64,000 bases of DNA, from positions 372,001 through 436,000 of the forward strand of contig JADJQX010000007.1 of the NCBI GenBank assembly GCA_016712525.1, read 5' to 3'. Each line of letters starts with the position of its first letter. Position 1 is the stretch's first letter. A model generated the notes under the pieces. That model did not search any database, was not told the DNA's origin, and saw only the letters and a list, made by a program, of their open reading frames with translations. This DNA comes from Myxococcales bacterium (GTDB lineage: Bacteria; Myxococcota_A; Polyangia; Polyangiales; Polyangiaceae). The position numbers and the translations under genes were made by a program. Below are positions 50,991 through 59,713 of the stretch, piece by piece.

Positions 50991-52834
50991 GGCGACCTCC
51001 GCGTCCCGGTGCCGACCACCCGGAGGAGGAGCCGGTCGCTCTCGAGCGCGACGCCGGAGTCGTCCCGAGGGGAGGGCGGGGCATCGACCTCCGCGAGGAC
51101 GACCGCGTTTTCGTCGGGCCAGAAATCGGCGCCGCGCGCGAGCCCCTCCGCGAGCTGCCATCTCGCCGATACCCGCTCGGCGACCGGATCGGGCAGGTTT
51201 CCTCGGAGCCGGTAGGCGGCGAGATCGTGCACCGTGACGCTCGTGCTTCGATGATCGGGAAGTCGGGTTCCTTCGGAGGAATCGATCGTGGCGCCGGCGG
51301 GGACCACGGCGAAGTACCTCGCCGTGTCACCTTCGGCGACGATCACGTCCACGAGCGACGTCCCGAGCCCGTTGTGGACGAAGAGCCTCCCGTCGCGCCG
51401 CTCGACGTCGACGGTGCCGCCGAGATCGCGCGCGTAGCCGGTCTCTCGGACGATCGAGGACTGCCACGGGAGAGCGACGAAGTCGGAGAGCGTGAGCGTG
51501 CGCCCGTCCGCGACGAGGTGATCCGCCGCCGTGTCTCCGCTTTCGAGGCGCGCGAGGGACGATGTCGGCCCGAGCGCGCGAACGTCCAACCGTTGCCTTC
51601 GATTCGTGAAAAATCCCCGAAAGAGCACCCCCGTCCCGCGGGACGCCCCGGCGCTGGCCTCGACGATCGCGACGTGGCGTGCGCGTCCGTTCACGCCCCG
51701 CGATACGAGCCCGATGCCGACCACCGCGCCGAACGCGCCTGCCGCGAGGAGGGGCGCGCCGAGGAGCGGGGTGAACGGCTTCCCGCGTTTCCGCGCACGC
51801 AGGTGCAAGACGGGCCCCGCGAGGATGGCGTAGAGCACGAGCAGCACGGCCGAGGCGCCGAGCGCGCCCCGGAAGCTCTCGTTCGGATCGAGCGCTCTCT
51901 CGATCGCGTCGCTCTCGAGCGCGCCGTCCTCGTCCGCGAGGGCGCGACTCGGGAAGGCCCGGAGCGCTCGACGATCGTGGGCCCTCCCGACCGCGGCCGG
52001 GACGTTGCCGTCGCCGTCCGTGTCGAAGACGACCTCGCCGAGCCCGTAGGACGATCGCCCGAAGGGAGCGCCGTGCTTGTCGACCATGGGCGCGACGCGA
52101 GGGTGGTCGAGGTCCGCGGTGGTCGCGCCCGTGAGGAGGAGCGTTCCCCCCTGGAGGACGAAGGTCGAGAGCGCGAGCATCTCCGCGTTCTCGAGCGCGG
52201 CGAGGTCGGAGACGGTGGCTCGCACCACGTCGACTCCCTCGTAGGCGGCGGTGCGTGTCGGTAGGAGGGGCGCGTGGGTGGCAGGATCGCGCGCCACGGA
52301 CCCCACCCTGAGGAGGCTGCGGCTGCCCACGCGCCCCGAGCGGACCCACACCTCGGCGTTGCGCAGGGCACTCGACGGCGTGAGGGCTCCGACGTCGACT
52401 AGAGTAGGGGGGTGGCTCCCGGTCTCGGTCGGGACCGTTCGGCGGGCGACGAGCGCCCCGCGGGCGTCGCGAACGCCGACCACGACGGGGCTATGGCCGT
52501 AATGGGGCACGCGCACGGGGAACCTCGTGGCCTTGGTGCCGTGCGGCGCGACGACCACCGCGTGGGTGACGCGAGGCGACGATGCGCCTTCGTCGCCTCC
52601 GCTCTCGATCGTTCCCGAGAAGGCAGCATCGTCGGCGTTCTCGATCGTCACGAGGACGTCGGTCCAACCCTCGCTCGGCGGCACGTCTCGAAAGATCGGC
52701 TCGACGGTGACGGACGTGCCGAGCCCGCCTGCACGAGCCTCACGTGTGCCGAGCGAGACGAGCAGCGCCGCGCCGAACGCCGCGGCCGCACCCGAACGGA
52801 ATCGACGACCCAGCCACCTCGTGCGAACGCTCAT
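50987..52834 (-). CDS. Envelope protein accessory to the ABC exporter
   Basis: 615 aa from ATG 52834 with AAGGAG 5 bp upstream. Signal peptide ends near ARAGG (~37). The periplasmic part is followed by transmembrane helices (GASAVLLVLYAILAGPVLHL about 310, FGAVVGIGLVS about 350), then another extracytoplasmic beta-rich domain. It includes a Rossmann-like piece (ALENAEMLALSTFVLQGGTLLLTGATT), which recalls GATase-like DUFs in gliding or cell-wall ABC systems. No exact family recognised. It is first gene of a three-gene coupled operon with the ATPase and permease, so probably a substrate-handling or assembly component. Confidence 0.65.
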   Translation of the reverse strand: MSVRTRWLGRRFRSGAAAAFGAALLVSLGTREARAGGLGTSVTVEPIFRDVPPSEGWTDVLVTIENADDAAFSGTIESGGDEGASSPRVTHAVVVAPHGTKATRFPVRVPHYGHSPVVVGVRDARGALVARRTVPTETGSHPPTLVDVGALTPSSALRNAEVWVRSGRVGSRSLLRVGSVARDPATHAPLLPTRTAAYEGVDVVRATVSDLAALENAEMLALSTFVLQGGTLLLTGATTADLDHPRVAPMVDKHGAPFGRSSYGLGEVVFDTDGDGNVPAAVGRAHDRRALRAFPSRALADEDGALESDAIERALDPNESFRGALGASAVLLVLYAILAGPVLHLRARKRGKPFTPLLGAPLLAAGAFGAVVGIGLVSRGVNGRARHVAIVEASAGASRGTGVLFRGFFTNRRQRLDVRALGPTSSLARLESGDTAADHLVADGRTLTLSDFVALPWQSSIVRETGYARDLGGTVDVERRDGRLFVHNGLGTSLVDVIVAEGDTARYFAVVPAGATIDSSEGTRLPDHRSTSVTVHDLAAYRLRGNLPDPVAERVSARWQLAEGLARGADFWPDENAVVLAEVDAPPSPRDDSGVALESDRLLLRVVGTGTRRSP

Positions 52835-53191
52835 GGGGACTCCTTGACGTGGTGGCCCAGGGAAAGTTCCGGTCCACGAGGGCGGAACCGCAGAACGTGA
52901 TCCACGCGCCCATGTACGTGTGGTCCGGGGCCGTCTATTCCGCGCTCTCGGGGCGAGCTTGCGTGGATCATTCGACCACCAGGTGGACGATGCCCCCATC
53001 GTCGTCTCCGGACCCCGGGGCGTTCGTCCCCACGGTTGAGGTGGACGTGCGGCGATATCGCACCAAAAAAAACCTGGGGCCATTCTTGGGGTTTCACTCC
53101 ATCGTGATTCCCGTACGCTCGTCTGAAGAGGAAAGCTGGCGGTGGCTCGCCCTTCGCATCCCAGCTCCTCGACCTGAACCCCGGAGGCTAC
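52835..53191. other. 357-bp intergenic region with inverted repeats
   Basis: No convincing gene in either strand. It contains GTTCCG/CGGAAC arms (52866-52871, 52883-52888), a perfect 10-bp inverted repeat TGATCCACGC (52898-52907) and GCGTGGATCA (52961-52970) 53 nt apart, and an A8 tract near 53066. As the only divergent region this long in the window it likely holds the promoters of both flanking genes and some operator sites. Confidence 0.5.
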
Positions 53192-54832
53192 GTGCTCCCT
53201 TTCAACAAGCGCCCTGGTCGTGATGCTCGCGATGGAGAACCTTCGGAGGCCGATGCCTCGCAGGCGCGTCGCAGCGTGCCACCCCCGGCGCGTTCGCAGC
53301 CGCGGATGGAGGAGAAGCCTGCCCCCGCACGCGCCTTCCAGCCTTCTCTCTCGGACGAGGAGGTGACGACGTTCATGCCGTCGCCGGCGAAGAAGCCGCG
53401 GGTCTCTCCGCTCGACGAGACCGGGGAGACGAAGACCTCGGCGAAGAAGCACATTCGGCCGCCGGCACCTTCGATCGTCGACGAGGACGAAGAGGACGGA
53501 CGCACTCAGATTCGTCCCATGCCGAAGGGCGGCAAGCTCTCGCTCCCGACGTCGTCGGTGTCGATCGCGAAGGCGAAGGACCCCGAGCTCGGCTCCGCGC
53601 GGAAAGACGTCCGGGTGCCCGAGATCTCTTTGCCGAAGTCTTCGGCCGTGGTGATGGACATGCCCGACGACTCGGGGGCCGACGCTCCCGACTTCACGGT
53701 GCAGCTCGGAGCGGGGCCTTCACCCGCGGCGGCCCCCGCGGCGCCTCCGTCGTCACCTCCGCCCCCCATGCAGATGTCGACGCAGGCGTTCGCGCCTCTC
53801 CCGGGCGCTCCTGCTCGCCCCGCGCCTGCGCCGCTGGCGAGCACGGCGATGATGGGTGGGCAAGGGATGGGCGCTCCGATGCCGCAAGGACCCGGCATGA
53901 TGTCGGGACAGCCGGCCATGATGCCCGGTCCGCAGCCGATGATGTCGGGCCAGGTGCCGGCGATGATGTCGGGCCAGGTGCCGGCGATGATGTCGGGCCA
54001 GGTGCCGGCGATGATGTCGGGCCAGGTGCCGGCCGTTTCGATGTCGCATGCGCACATGGCGTCGATGTCGGGCGGTTTCCCCCAGCAGATGGCGCCCGCG
54101 AACATGTCGGGTGGATATGCGGTGGCGGGGGCCTTCCCCGGTGCCCCGCCGTCGACGATGGACCCTCCGGGCACGGCCGTGTCGCTCTCGCGTACGAGCC
54201 CCAAGCCGATGGGCAAGTGGGTTGTTGCCTTCGTGGCCGTGAGCGCGGCCGCTGCGATCGCGGCGTTCGGGCTCAACCGCAGCGCCCCGAGCACGCAGTC
54301 CGCCACGGCAGCGTTCGTGGACCCGTCGAAGGTCGGCGAGCCTCCGGCTCCTTCGGCGGCCCCGCAGGCTCCCGAAGGTCAGCCGCCGGCCGTCACTCCG
54401 GCTCAGCCGGTCGCGCAGACCCCGCCGGCTCAGCCCACCGTGACCCCGGCCGACCTCATCGCTGCGCCCGTGGTCGCGCAACCTCCGGTGGCTCAGCCGG
54501 GGGCGGTGGTCGCGGCCGCTCCGGTCGCTGCCCCCGTCGCCCCCACCGAGGCGAGCAAACCCGCGGTCGTCGCGGCCGCTCCGAAGGCCGAGCCCAAGCC
54601 CGTGGTGGCTGCCGCTCCGGCTCCCGTGAAGGTGGCCGTGGCGCAGCCCGCGCCCGAGCCCAAAGAGCCCGCCGCGAAGCCGGCCCCCAAACCCGGTAAG
54701 GGTGGAGCGACCGCCGCCGGACCGACGAAGGGTCCCGAAGAGGGTCCCAAGAAGGCTCCGTCGGCCGCCGACAAGGAAATGAAAGAAGCGGCCGACGCGC
54801 TCGCCAAAGCACAGCTCGAACAGTCGCTCTAG
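53192..54832 (+). CDS. Low-complexity single-pass membrane protein with MMSGQVPA repeats
   Basis: 546 aa from GTG 53192. N-terminal ~340 residues are cytoplasmic and disordered: basic, then short Thr-containing motifs (EEVTTFMPSP, DGRTQIRPMP, DFTVQLGAG) spaced like phosphorylation sites for FHA or kinase signalling. A Pro/Met-rich stretch contains four copies of MMSGQVPA (about 250-281). One transmembrane segment (342-361) follows, and then a long Ala/Pro/Val periplasmic tail. I read the short TT/TQ motifs as possible Ser/Thr-kinase targets; this is a guess. No domain recognised. Confidence 0.7.
   Translation: MLPFNKRPGRDARDGEPSEADASQARRSVPPPARSQPRMEEKPAPARAFQPSLSDEEVTTFMPSPAKKPRVSPLDETGETKTSAKKHIRPPAPSIVDEDEEDGRTQIRPMPKGGKLSLPTSSVSIAKAKDPELGSARKDVRVPEISLPKSSAVVMDMPDDSGADAPDFTVQLGAGPSPAAAPAAPPSSPPPPMQMSTQAFAPLPGAPARPAPAPLASTAMMGGQGMGAPMPQGPGMMSGQPAMMPGPQPMMSGQVPAMMSGQVPAMMSGQVPAMMSGQVPAVSMSHAHMASMSGGFPQQMAPANMSGGYAVAGAFPGAPPSTMDPPGTAVSLSRTSPKPMGKWVVAFVAVSAAAAIAAFGLNRSAPSTQSATAAFVDPSKVGEPPAPSAAPQAPEGQPPAVTPAQPVAQTPPAQPTVTPADLIAAPVVAQPPVAQPGAVVAAAPVAAPVAPTEASKPAVVAAAPKAEPKPVVAAAPAPVKVAVAQPAPEPKEPAAKPAPKPGKGGATAAGPTKGPEEGPKKAPSAADKEMKEAADALAKAQLEQSL
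53939..54034 (+). repeat. Four tandem 24-bp units within the coding sequence
   Basis: Units begin at 53939, 53963, 53987 and 54011. The first three are identical and the last differs at its final base. They encode the octapeptide MMSGQVPA four times. Near identity at DNA level suggests recent slippage duplication, a likely site of length variation between strains. Not a CRISPR: no spacers. Confidence 0.95.
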
Positions 54833-54861
54833 CTCGTCGAAAGGCGTGCGGCGATGTGCGC

Positions 54862-54894
54862 GCGAAGGGCCCTTCGGGGTCCTTCGCAGTTTTG
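54862..54894 (+). terminator. Intrinsic terminator
   Basis: GCGAAGG (54862-54868), 12-nt loop containing a further GGCCC/TTC fold, CCTTCGC (54881-54887), then AGTTTTG. It has the only short U-tract following a hairpin seen in the window. Confidence 0.6.
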
Positions 54895-54950
54895 TGTCCG
54901 GCCGGTGCTCGGCGGTGACGTGACGGCCCGCTTTGGCTAAGAGAGGACGC

Positions 54951-56054
54951 ATGAGCGACCAAGGGGAAGAGGTGCTTCTCACGGGCCTTCCGTCGTTCGC
55001 GGCCCGCAAGACGTGCGAGGCGCTCCTCGCGGGCTCACCGTCCCGGCGGGTCCACGCCATCGTGCGCGACCGTGATCGCGACGCGTTCGGTGCGTTCCTC
55101 GACGAGCTTCCCCTCGGAGCGCGTGCGCGCGTGGTCGCGATGGCAGGGGATCCGGCGGCCATCGATCTCGGCCTCTCCGGGGCGGAGTGGAAGCGCCTCG
55201 TGGGGACCGTCGATCGTATCCATCACGTCGCCGGCGGCTCGAGGTTGGGCCTCTCGCGCGAGGAGGCCATGAGCGAGCACGTGGCGTCCGCCAAAGAGGT
55301 GCTCGAGCTCGCGCGCCACACGAAGGGCCTCAAGCGACTCGTGCATCATTCGTCGGCGTGCGTCGCCGGCGCGCGCACGGGCATCGTCCGGGAGGACGAG
55401 CTCGCTCATGGGCAGTCGTTCCGCACGGTCGTCGAGGAGGCCCAAGCCCACGCCGAGAGCTTCGTGCGGCGGGAGCAGCGCGTGCCGTGGAGCATCGTGC
55501 GGCCCACGCTCGTGGTCGGCGACTCGGAGACGGGCGAGGTGGATCGGCACGAAGGCCCGTACTTCCTCATGTTGCTCATCGTGACGTCTCCCCCGGACGT
55601 CGCGATCCCGCTCGTCGGGAAGGGGAGCTTCCCTCTCCATGTCGTCCCCGCCGACTACGTCGCCAAGTTCGCCGTTCGCGTCGGCGGCGATGCTCGCGCG
55701 GTACACCGCACGTTTCACGTCAAAGATCCCTCTCCTCCTACGGCGCGGAGGGTCTTCGAGCTCGTGGCCGAGGCCAGCGGAAAACGTGGTCCGCGCGGGC
55801 ATATCCCCGCGAACCTCACGAAGGCCCTCCTGCGCGCGCCGGGCCTCGATCGCGTCGCCCAGAGCCCCCGAGCCTTCCTCGACGCGCTGCTCACTCCGGT
55901 CGAGTACGACACGTCGGCGACCGACGAGCTCTTGGCGAGCTCTCCGCTCGAGTGCCCACCCTTTCATACCTATGTCGACAAGCTCGTCGACTTCGTCGCA
56001 CAACGTCAGAGAGAAAGGCGCGAGCGTCGCGCCGAAGGGAGTGAGCCACCGTGA
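54951..56054 (+). CDS. Extended SDR-like NAD(P)-binding protein without the YxxxK pair
   Basis: 367 aa from ATG 54951. It has an N-terminal Rossmann motif with altered glycine-rich loop (VLLTGLPSFAARKTCEALL for TGxxGFxG), GTVDRIHHVAGG, LVHHSSACVAGA and the family text PWSIVRPTLVVGDSETGEVD. Where extended SDRs have Y-x-x-x-K-x-x-A-E, this sequence reads FRTVVEEAQAHAE, so Tyr and Lys are missing. Probably a non-catalytic or thioester-reductase-related protein. First gene of a coupled trio; next start overlaps the stop (GTGA). Confidence 0.7.
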   Translation: MSDQGEEVLLTGLPSFAARKTCEALLAGSPSRRVHAIVRDRDRDAFGAFLDELPLGARARVVAMAGDPAAIDLGLSGAEWKRLVGTVDRIHHVAGGSRLGLSREEAMSEHVASAKEVLELARHTKGLKRLVHHSSACVAGARTGIVREDELAHGQSFRTVVEEAQAHAESFVRREQRVPWSIVRPTLVVGDSETGEVDRHEGPYFLMLLIVTSPPDVAIPLVGKGSFPLHVVPADYVAKFAVRVGGDARAVHRTFHVKDPSPPTARRVFELVAEASGKRGPRGHIPANLTKALLRAPGLDRVAQSPRAFLDALLTPVEYDTSATDELLASSPLECPPFHTYVDKLVDFVAQRQRERRERRAEGSEPP

Positions 56055-56284
56055 TCGACGGCTCGTTCGGGCACGGTATGGTCTCGCGTCGTGTGGTCCT
56101 TCGCGCGCGCGACGTGGTGTTTTTCAAGGGCATCGTCGAGGCGACCGAAGGGCTCGCCGCGGTCTACGCCACGCGGGGAGGAGAGCTCTCCGTGGTGGCG
56201 CACGAGAGCCGCGCCTCGGAGCTCGACACCTTCCTGGCGAGCCTCGCCGACGAGGTGCCCTTCCTCGAAGGCCCGACCGAATGA
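56051..56284 (+). CDS. Small DUF4911-like protein
   Basis: 77 aa, GTGA overlap with the SDR-like gene and ATGA overlap with the flavoprotein. The core VVLRARDVVFFKGIVEATEGLAAVYATRGGELSVVAHESRASELDTFLASLADEVPFLEG resembles the short DUF4911 proteins of deltaproteobacteria (IxxxxYDGLA... then a D-x-hydrophobic pattern). Function unknown. The tight coupling to both neighbours suggests the three products work together. Confidence 0.5.
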   Translation: MIDGSFGHGMVSRRVVLRARDVVFFKGIVEATEGLAAVYATRGGELSVVAHESRASELDTFLASLADEVPFLEGPTE

Positions 56285-57477
56285 CTCGTCCGTACGACGT
56301 GCTGATCGTCGGCGGGGGTCCCGCGGGTGCGAGCCTCGCGCTCCACTTGGTGCGGTGCGACGGCATCGAGCCGTCGCGGATCGTCGTCATCGACGCGGCG
56401 CGCTTCCCACGCGACAAGCCGTGCGCCGGGGCGATCTCTTCGTGGGGCCTTCGTGCCCTCGGCGCGGTCGGCGTGAGCTTGCGTTCTCTCGGTGTGGCGA
56501 GCGTGCCGATGCGAGGTCTCCGAGTCCTCCACGGAGGGGCCTTCGGGGCGACCGAGGCCGAGCTCGGGGCGCTCGTTCGCCGCACCTCGTTCGACGCCGC
56601 GCTGCTCCGTGAGGCAGCGAACGCCGGTGTCGAGGTGCGTGAAGCCTCGGGGCTCGTCTCGCTCGCGCGCGAAGGCGACGTGTTTCGTGCGTCGACGGCC
56701 ACGGGCGCTCTCTCGGCGAGGTACGTCGCTGCGTGCGACGGCGCCGGGAGCCGCACCCGAAAGCTCCTCGGATTGCGAGAGCCCGCCCGCAAAGGCCATC
56801 TCTACGTGACCGACACGCCGAGCACGACCTCCGACGTCGGAGCTCTCGCTCACTTGTGCGACTTCGACCTCGACGTGACTGGCGCGGGAGTCGAGGGCTA
56901 CTACTGGGACTTTCCGACACCTGCGCCCGACGCAGGTGGGCAATGGGTGAATCGGGGGATCTACCACGCGAACATGACCCCTCGTAGCGACGTGAAGGCC
57001 GTGCTCTCTCGGTCGTTGACGGCGCGTGGACTCGACCCCGAGAAGGTCGTCTTGCGGCCGTTCCCCACGCGACCGTTCGTGCCAGAGACCGTGCTCGCCC
57101 ACGAGGGGATCGTCTTCGTCGGGGAGGCTGCAGGGATCGATCGCACGACGGGAGAGGGCATCGCGCAGTCGATCGTGATGGCCGAGATCGCAGCTCGGAC
57201 GTTGGCGCGTGCGCTTCGGGTCGGTCGGCACGCCATCGAGGCGTATCCAGGGGCCGTCCGAACGTCGCGTGTCGGGCGCCATCTCCTGCAGAGCGCCTGG
57301 CTCGCCGCGCGTGTGTACGGAGCGTCGGGCGCGCGCTACCGCACCCTACTTCGGGACTCGCCATCGGCCCGCCGTGCCGGTGCCGCGTGGTACGCGGGAG
57401 AGCGCCTCCCGCGCCTCACGAAGGCGGCTCTCGCCGTGTCGCTCGGAGTCGAAGGGCTTCGCGCGGCCTTCGTCTGA
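56281..57477 (+). CDS. Geranylgeranyl-reductase-like FAD-dependent oxidoreductase
   Basis: 398 aa, ATGA overlap. FAD motif DVLIVGGGPAGASLALHLV (5-23), then the family signature PRDKPCAGAISSWGLRALGAVGV, an Asp-Gly segment (AACDGAGSRTRKLLG), and the C-terminal GIVFVGEAAGIDRTTGEGIAQSIVMAEIAARTL. These are typical of geranylgeranyl reductases and related hydroxylase-like flavoproteins that saturate isoprenoid chains of menaquinone, chlorophyll or archaeal-type lipids. Substrate unknown. A menaquinone or polyprenol role is possible but not shown. Followed by a perfect palindrome shared with the convergent gene. Confidence 0.8.
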   Translation: MTRPYDVLIVGGGPAGASLALHLVRCDGIEPSRIVVIDAARFPRDKPCAGAISSWGLRALGAVGVSLRSLGVASVPMRGLRVLHGGAFGATEAELGALVRRTSFDAALLREAANAGVEVREASGLVSLAREGDVFRASTATGALSARYVAACDGAGSRTRKLLGLREPARKGHLYVTDTPSTTSDVGALAHLCDFDLDVTGAGVEGYYWDFPTPAPDAGGQWVNRGIYHANMTPRSDVKAVLSRSLTARGLDPEKVVLRPFPTRPFVPETVLAHEGIVFVGEAAGIDRTTGEGIAQSIVMAEIAARTLARALRVGRHAIEAYPGAVRTSRVGRHLLQSAWLAARVYGASGARYRTLLRDSPSARRAGAAWYAGERLPRLTKAALAVSLGVEGLRAAFV

Positions 57478-57495
57478 ATCTGCAGTCGGCGTCGT

Positions 57496-57515
57496 CGACG
57501 AAGCCGGCTTCGTCG
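57496..57515. terminator. Perfect 20-bp palindrome between convergent genes
   Basis: CGACGAAGCC (57496-57505) followed directly by GGCTTCGTCG (57506-57515). It folds as an 8-bp stem with CCGG loop, 1 bp before the stop of the leftward gene and 18 bp past the rightward one. Bidirectional terminator likely; a binding site is the alternative. Confidence 0.55.
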
Positions 57516-57516
57516 G

Positions 57517-59565
57517 TCAGAAGACGCTCCCGCGCGAGTCGTCGTCGTCGCCGGTGAGATCGAGACGCACCGACGGAGCGCCGAGGTCGAGCTCGAGCGC
57601 GCTCTCGGGCGACTCGGACTCCGAAGGCGGCGGGAAGCTCGACAGTGGGCCCGATCCAAGTGCGTGTTTTTGTTCGAGAAAGCGAAGGGTCCCCGCGCCG
57701 CTCGTGCGCTCGAGGACGGACCTCAGATCCCCGTGGAGCGGGCTCTCGAGCAAGAGCCGAATGCCGGTGCGGGGGTGGTCGATCTCGACGCGTACCCCAT
57801 GAAGGAACGTGCGATCGAGCCCGTTACGCTCCTCGAAGAAGCGGTTCGACGGGGGGTGCCCGTAGCGCTCGTCGCCGAGCACCGGGTGACCTATCGCGGC
57901 GAGGTGCCTTCGCACCTGGTGGGGCCGCTCTTGCTCGGGCACCACGCGCAGCACGCTGTGGCCTCCCGCGATCGCGAGCCGTCGGTAGCGGGTACGAGCG
58001 GGGTGGGTCCGTCCGTCCTCGCGGAGGTCGCGCGCGATCGTGCCCTTCTGAGGCGTCACACCGCGCACGTACGCCACGTACACCCGGCGGGTGGACGGCG
58101 CGACGAAGGCGCGCGTGAAGAGGTCGTGACTCTCGTCCGACTTGGCGAAGAAGACGATCCCGCTGGTGCTCGTGTCGTCGCGGCCGACGGGCCGGAGCGA
58201 TCGGATCCCGGGCAAGCGCATCGCGCGCTCTTTCAGCGACACCCCGGGAGCCCCATCGGCGCGGGGCAGGACCGGCTCGTGGGGGGCCTTCGCGACGACG
58301 AGCACGTCGTCGTCCTCGAAGAGCACGGGCGGGGTCGGCGACGCCCCTCGGCGCAGGATCGAGACCGTCTCGACCTCCTCGGTGAGAGGGATCATGTCGA
58401 GGGGGCGCAAGGTGGTCGTTCCGTACCCGAGCCGCACGAAGTGGTCGAGGTCGCGCGCGAGGGTGTCGGGATCGCACGAAACGTAGGCGATCGTGGGGAT
58501 CTCGAGCTTCGCGAGGCCGTCTCGGGCGACCGGGCCCATCCCGCGGCGCGATGGGTTGACGACCGCGCAGTCGAAGGCCTCACCGCGCCCGAAGCGCTCC
58601 TTCAGGCTCGTGCCCACGTCCTGGCATTCGGCCTCGATCGACAGGCCCTGGAGGAGCGCGGCCGCTACCGCTTGCTCGACCGCCGGAGGGAACGACTCGA
58701 CCAACGTCACCTTCGCGCCCGCCGCCGCGAGGGCGATCGCGATCGAGCCCGACCCGCCATAGAGGTCGAGGACGCGTTTCGGGGCCGGGCTCCGTTCGAG
58801 CCCGAGCGCATCGACGAGCAGCGCGTGGATGTTGCCCGCCTGCCCGCGATGCGACTGTACGAAGGAGCCGTACGTCGCAAGGTGCAGAGATCGCCCCACA
58901 CGATCGAGCACGGCCCCCTCACCCGAGAGAACTCGTGTCTCGGAGCCGAGCACCTGGGGGCTCTCGCCGTCGTGGAGGCTCACGGCGACTCCCGCGATGA
59001 AGGGGTGTGCCTCGCGGAGGTGCTCGGCGAGGGTCGTGAGCACGCTCTCCGCGGGGCACCTCTGGCGCGACATGACGAGCGTCACCAGCACCGCCGCGGG
59101 CGCGTCGGGCTCGGTCCGGGTCTCGCGGAGGTCGATGGCACGCAACGCTCCGCGCCCATCGGCGGCGGGGGCGAGCGGGCCCCCCTCGCGCTCGTCGACT
59201 ATGATTCGCTGCCGGAGGAGGTCGGCCGCCCGCGCGAGCGCCGGGGAGAGCACCCGGCACCCGGGGATGTCGACCACGTGGTGACCGCCGCCGCGACCGT
59301 AGAGGCCGACCGAGCCGCCCGGACCGACGATGAGCTTCGCGCGCGTGCGGTACTCGGTGATGGGCTCGGCCGGCACCAGCGGCTCGGTGTAGACGAGCTC
59401 GAGGCTCGGGTACCGCGTGACCGACTGGACGACGCGTCCGCGTTTCACGAGGAGCTGCTCGCCGTAGGTGAGGTTCAGGATCGGGCACCCACCACACCGC
59501 TCCGCGTGACGGCACTCGACGACCGTGCCCATGTCGCTCGTCGTCGAAGAGCCGTAAAGCGCCAT
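57517..59565 (-). CDS. Fusion: RlmD/TrmA-type m5U methyltransferase + RluA-type pseudouridine synthase
   Basis: 682 aa from ATG 59565 with GGGAGG 5 bp upstream; a second ATG at 59532. Residues ~1-405 are a RumA/RlmD methylase: [4Fe-4S] ligands C18, C24, C27 and C103, SAM loop VLDLYGGSGSI (265-275), NPSRRGMGP, catalytic C364 in YVSCDPDTLARDL. Residues ~412-625 are RluA-type: GRDDTSTSG with catalytic D464, RVYVAYVRG, PHQVRRHLAAIGHPVLGDERYG (548-569), FLHG. All key residues are present in both parts, so one chain could do both modifications. The C-terminal ~60 residues are acidic and disordered. Confidence 0.88.
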   Translation of the reverse strand: MALYGSSTTSDMGTVVECRHAERCGGCPILNLTYGEQLLVKRGRVVQSVTRYPSLELVYTEPLVPAEPITEYRTRAKLIVGPGGSVGLYGRGGGHHVVDIPGCRVLSPALARAADLLRQRIIVDEREGGPLAPAADGRGALRAIDLRETRTEPDAPAAVLVTLVMSRQRCPAESVLTTLAEHLREAHPFIAGVAVSLHDGESPQVLGSETRVLSGEGAVLDRVGRSLHLATYGSFVQSHRGQAGNIHALLVDALGLERSPAPKRVLDLYGGSGSIAIALAAAGAKVTLVESFPPAVEQAVAAALLQGLSIEAECQDVGTSLKERFGRGEAFDCAVVNPSRRGMGPVARDGLAKLEIPTIAYVSCDPDTLARDLDHFVRLGYGTTTLRPLDMIPLTEEVETVSILRRGASPTPPVLFEDDDVLVVAKAPHEPVLPRADGAPGVSLKERAMRLPGIRSLRPVGRDDTSTSGIVFFAKSDESHDLFTRAFVAPSTRRVYVAYVRGVTPQKGTIARDLREDGRTHPARTRYRRLAIAGGHSVLRVVPEQERPHQVRRHLAAIGHPVLGDERYGHPPSNRFFEERNGLDRTFLHGVRVEIDHPRTGIRLLLESPLHGDLRSVLERTSGAGTLRFLEQKHALGSGPLSSFPPPSESESPESALELDLGAPSVRLDLTGDDDDSRGSVF

Positions 59566-59713
59566 GCCCCTCCCACGGTAATAGAGCCCGCGTGATTCGC
59601 GAACCCCTAAGTTTACGCCATGACCGGAAAGCAAACCGTCGGGCGTGAAACGTAGGCGACCTCGGGCGCACACCCCTGTTGGCACACACGCGGTTCGGGG
59701 TACACTCCGGCTC

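Noticed and set aside
53939..54034. Tandem repeats as CRISPR or insertion element
   Set aside because: Units are contiguous without spacers, lie in a clear reading frame and encode an octapeptide.
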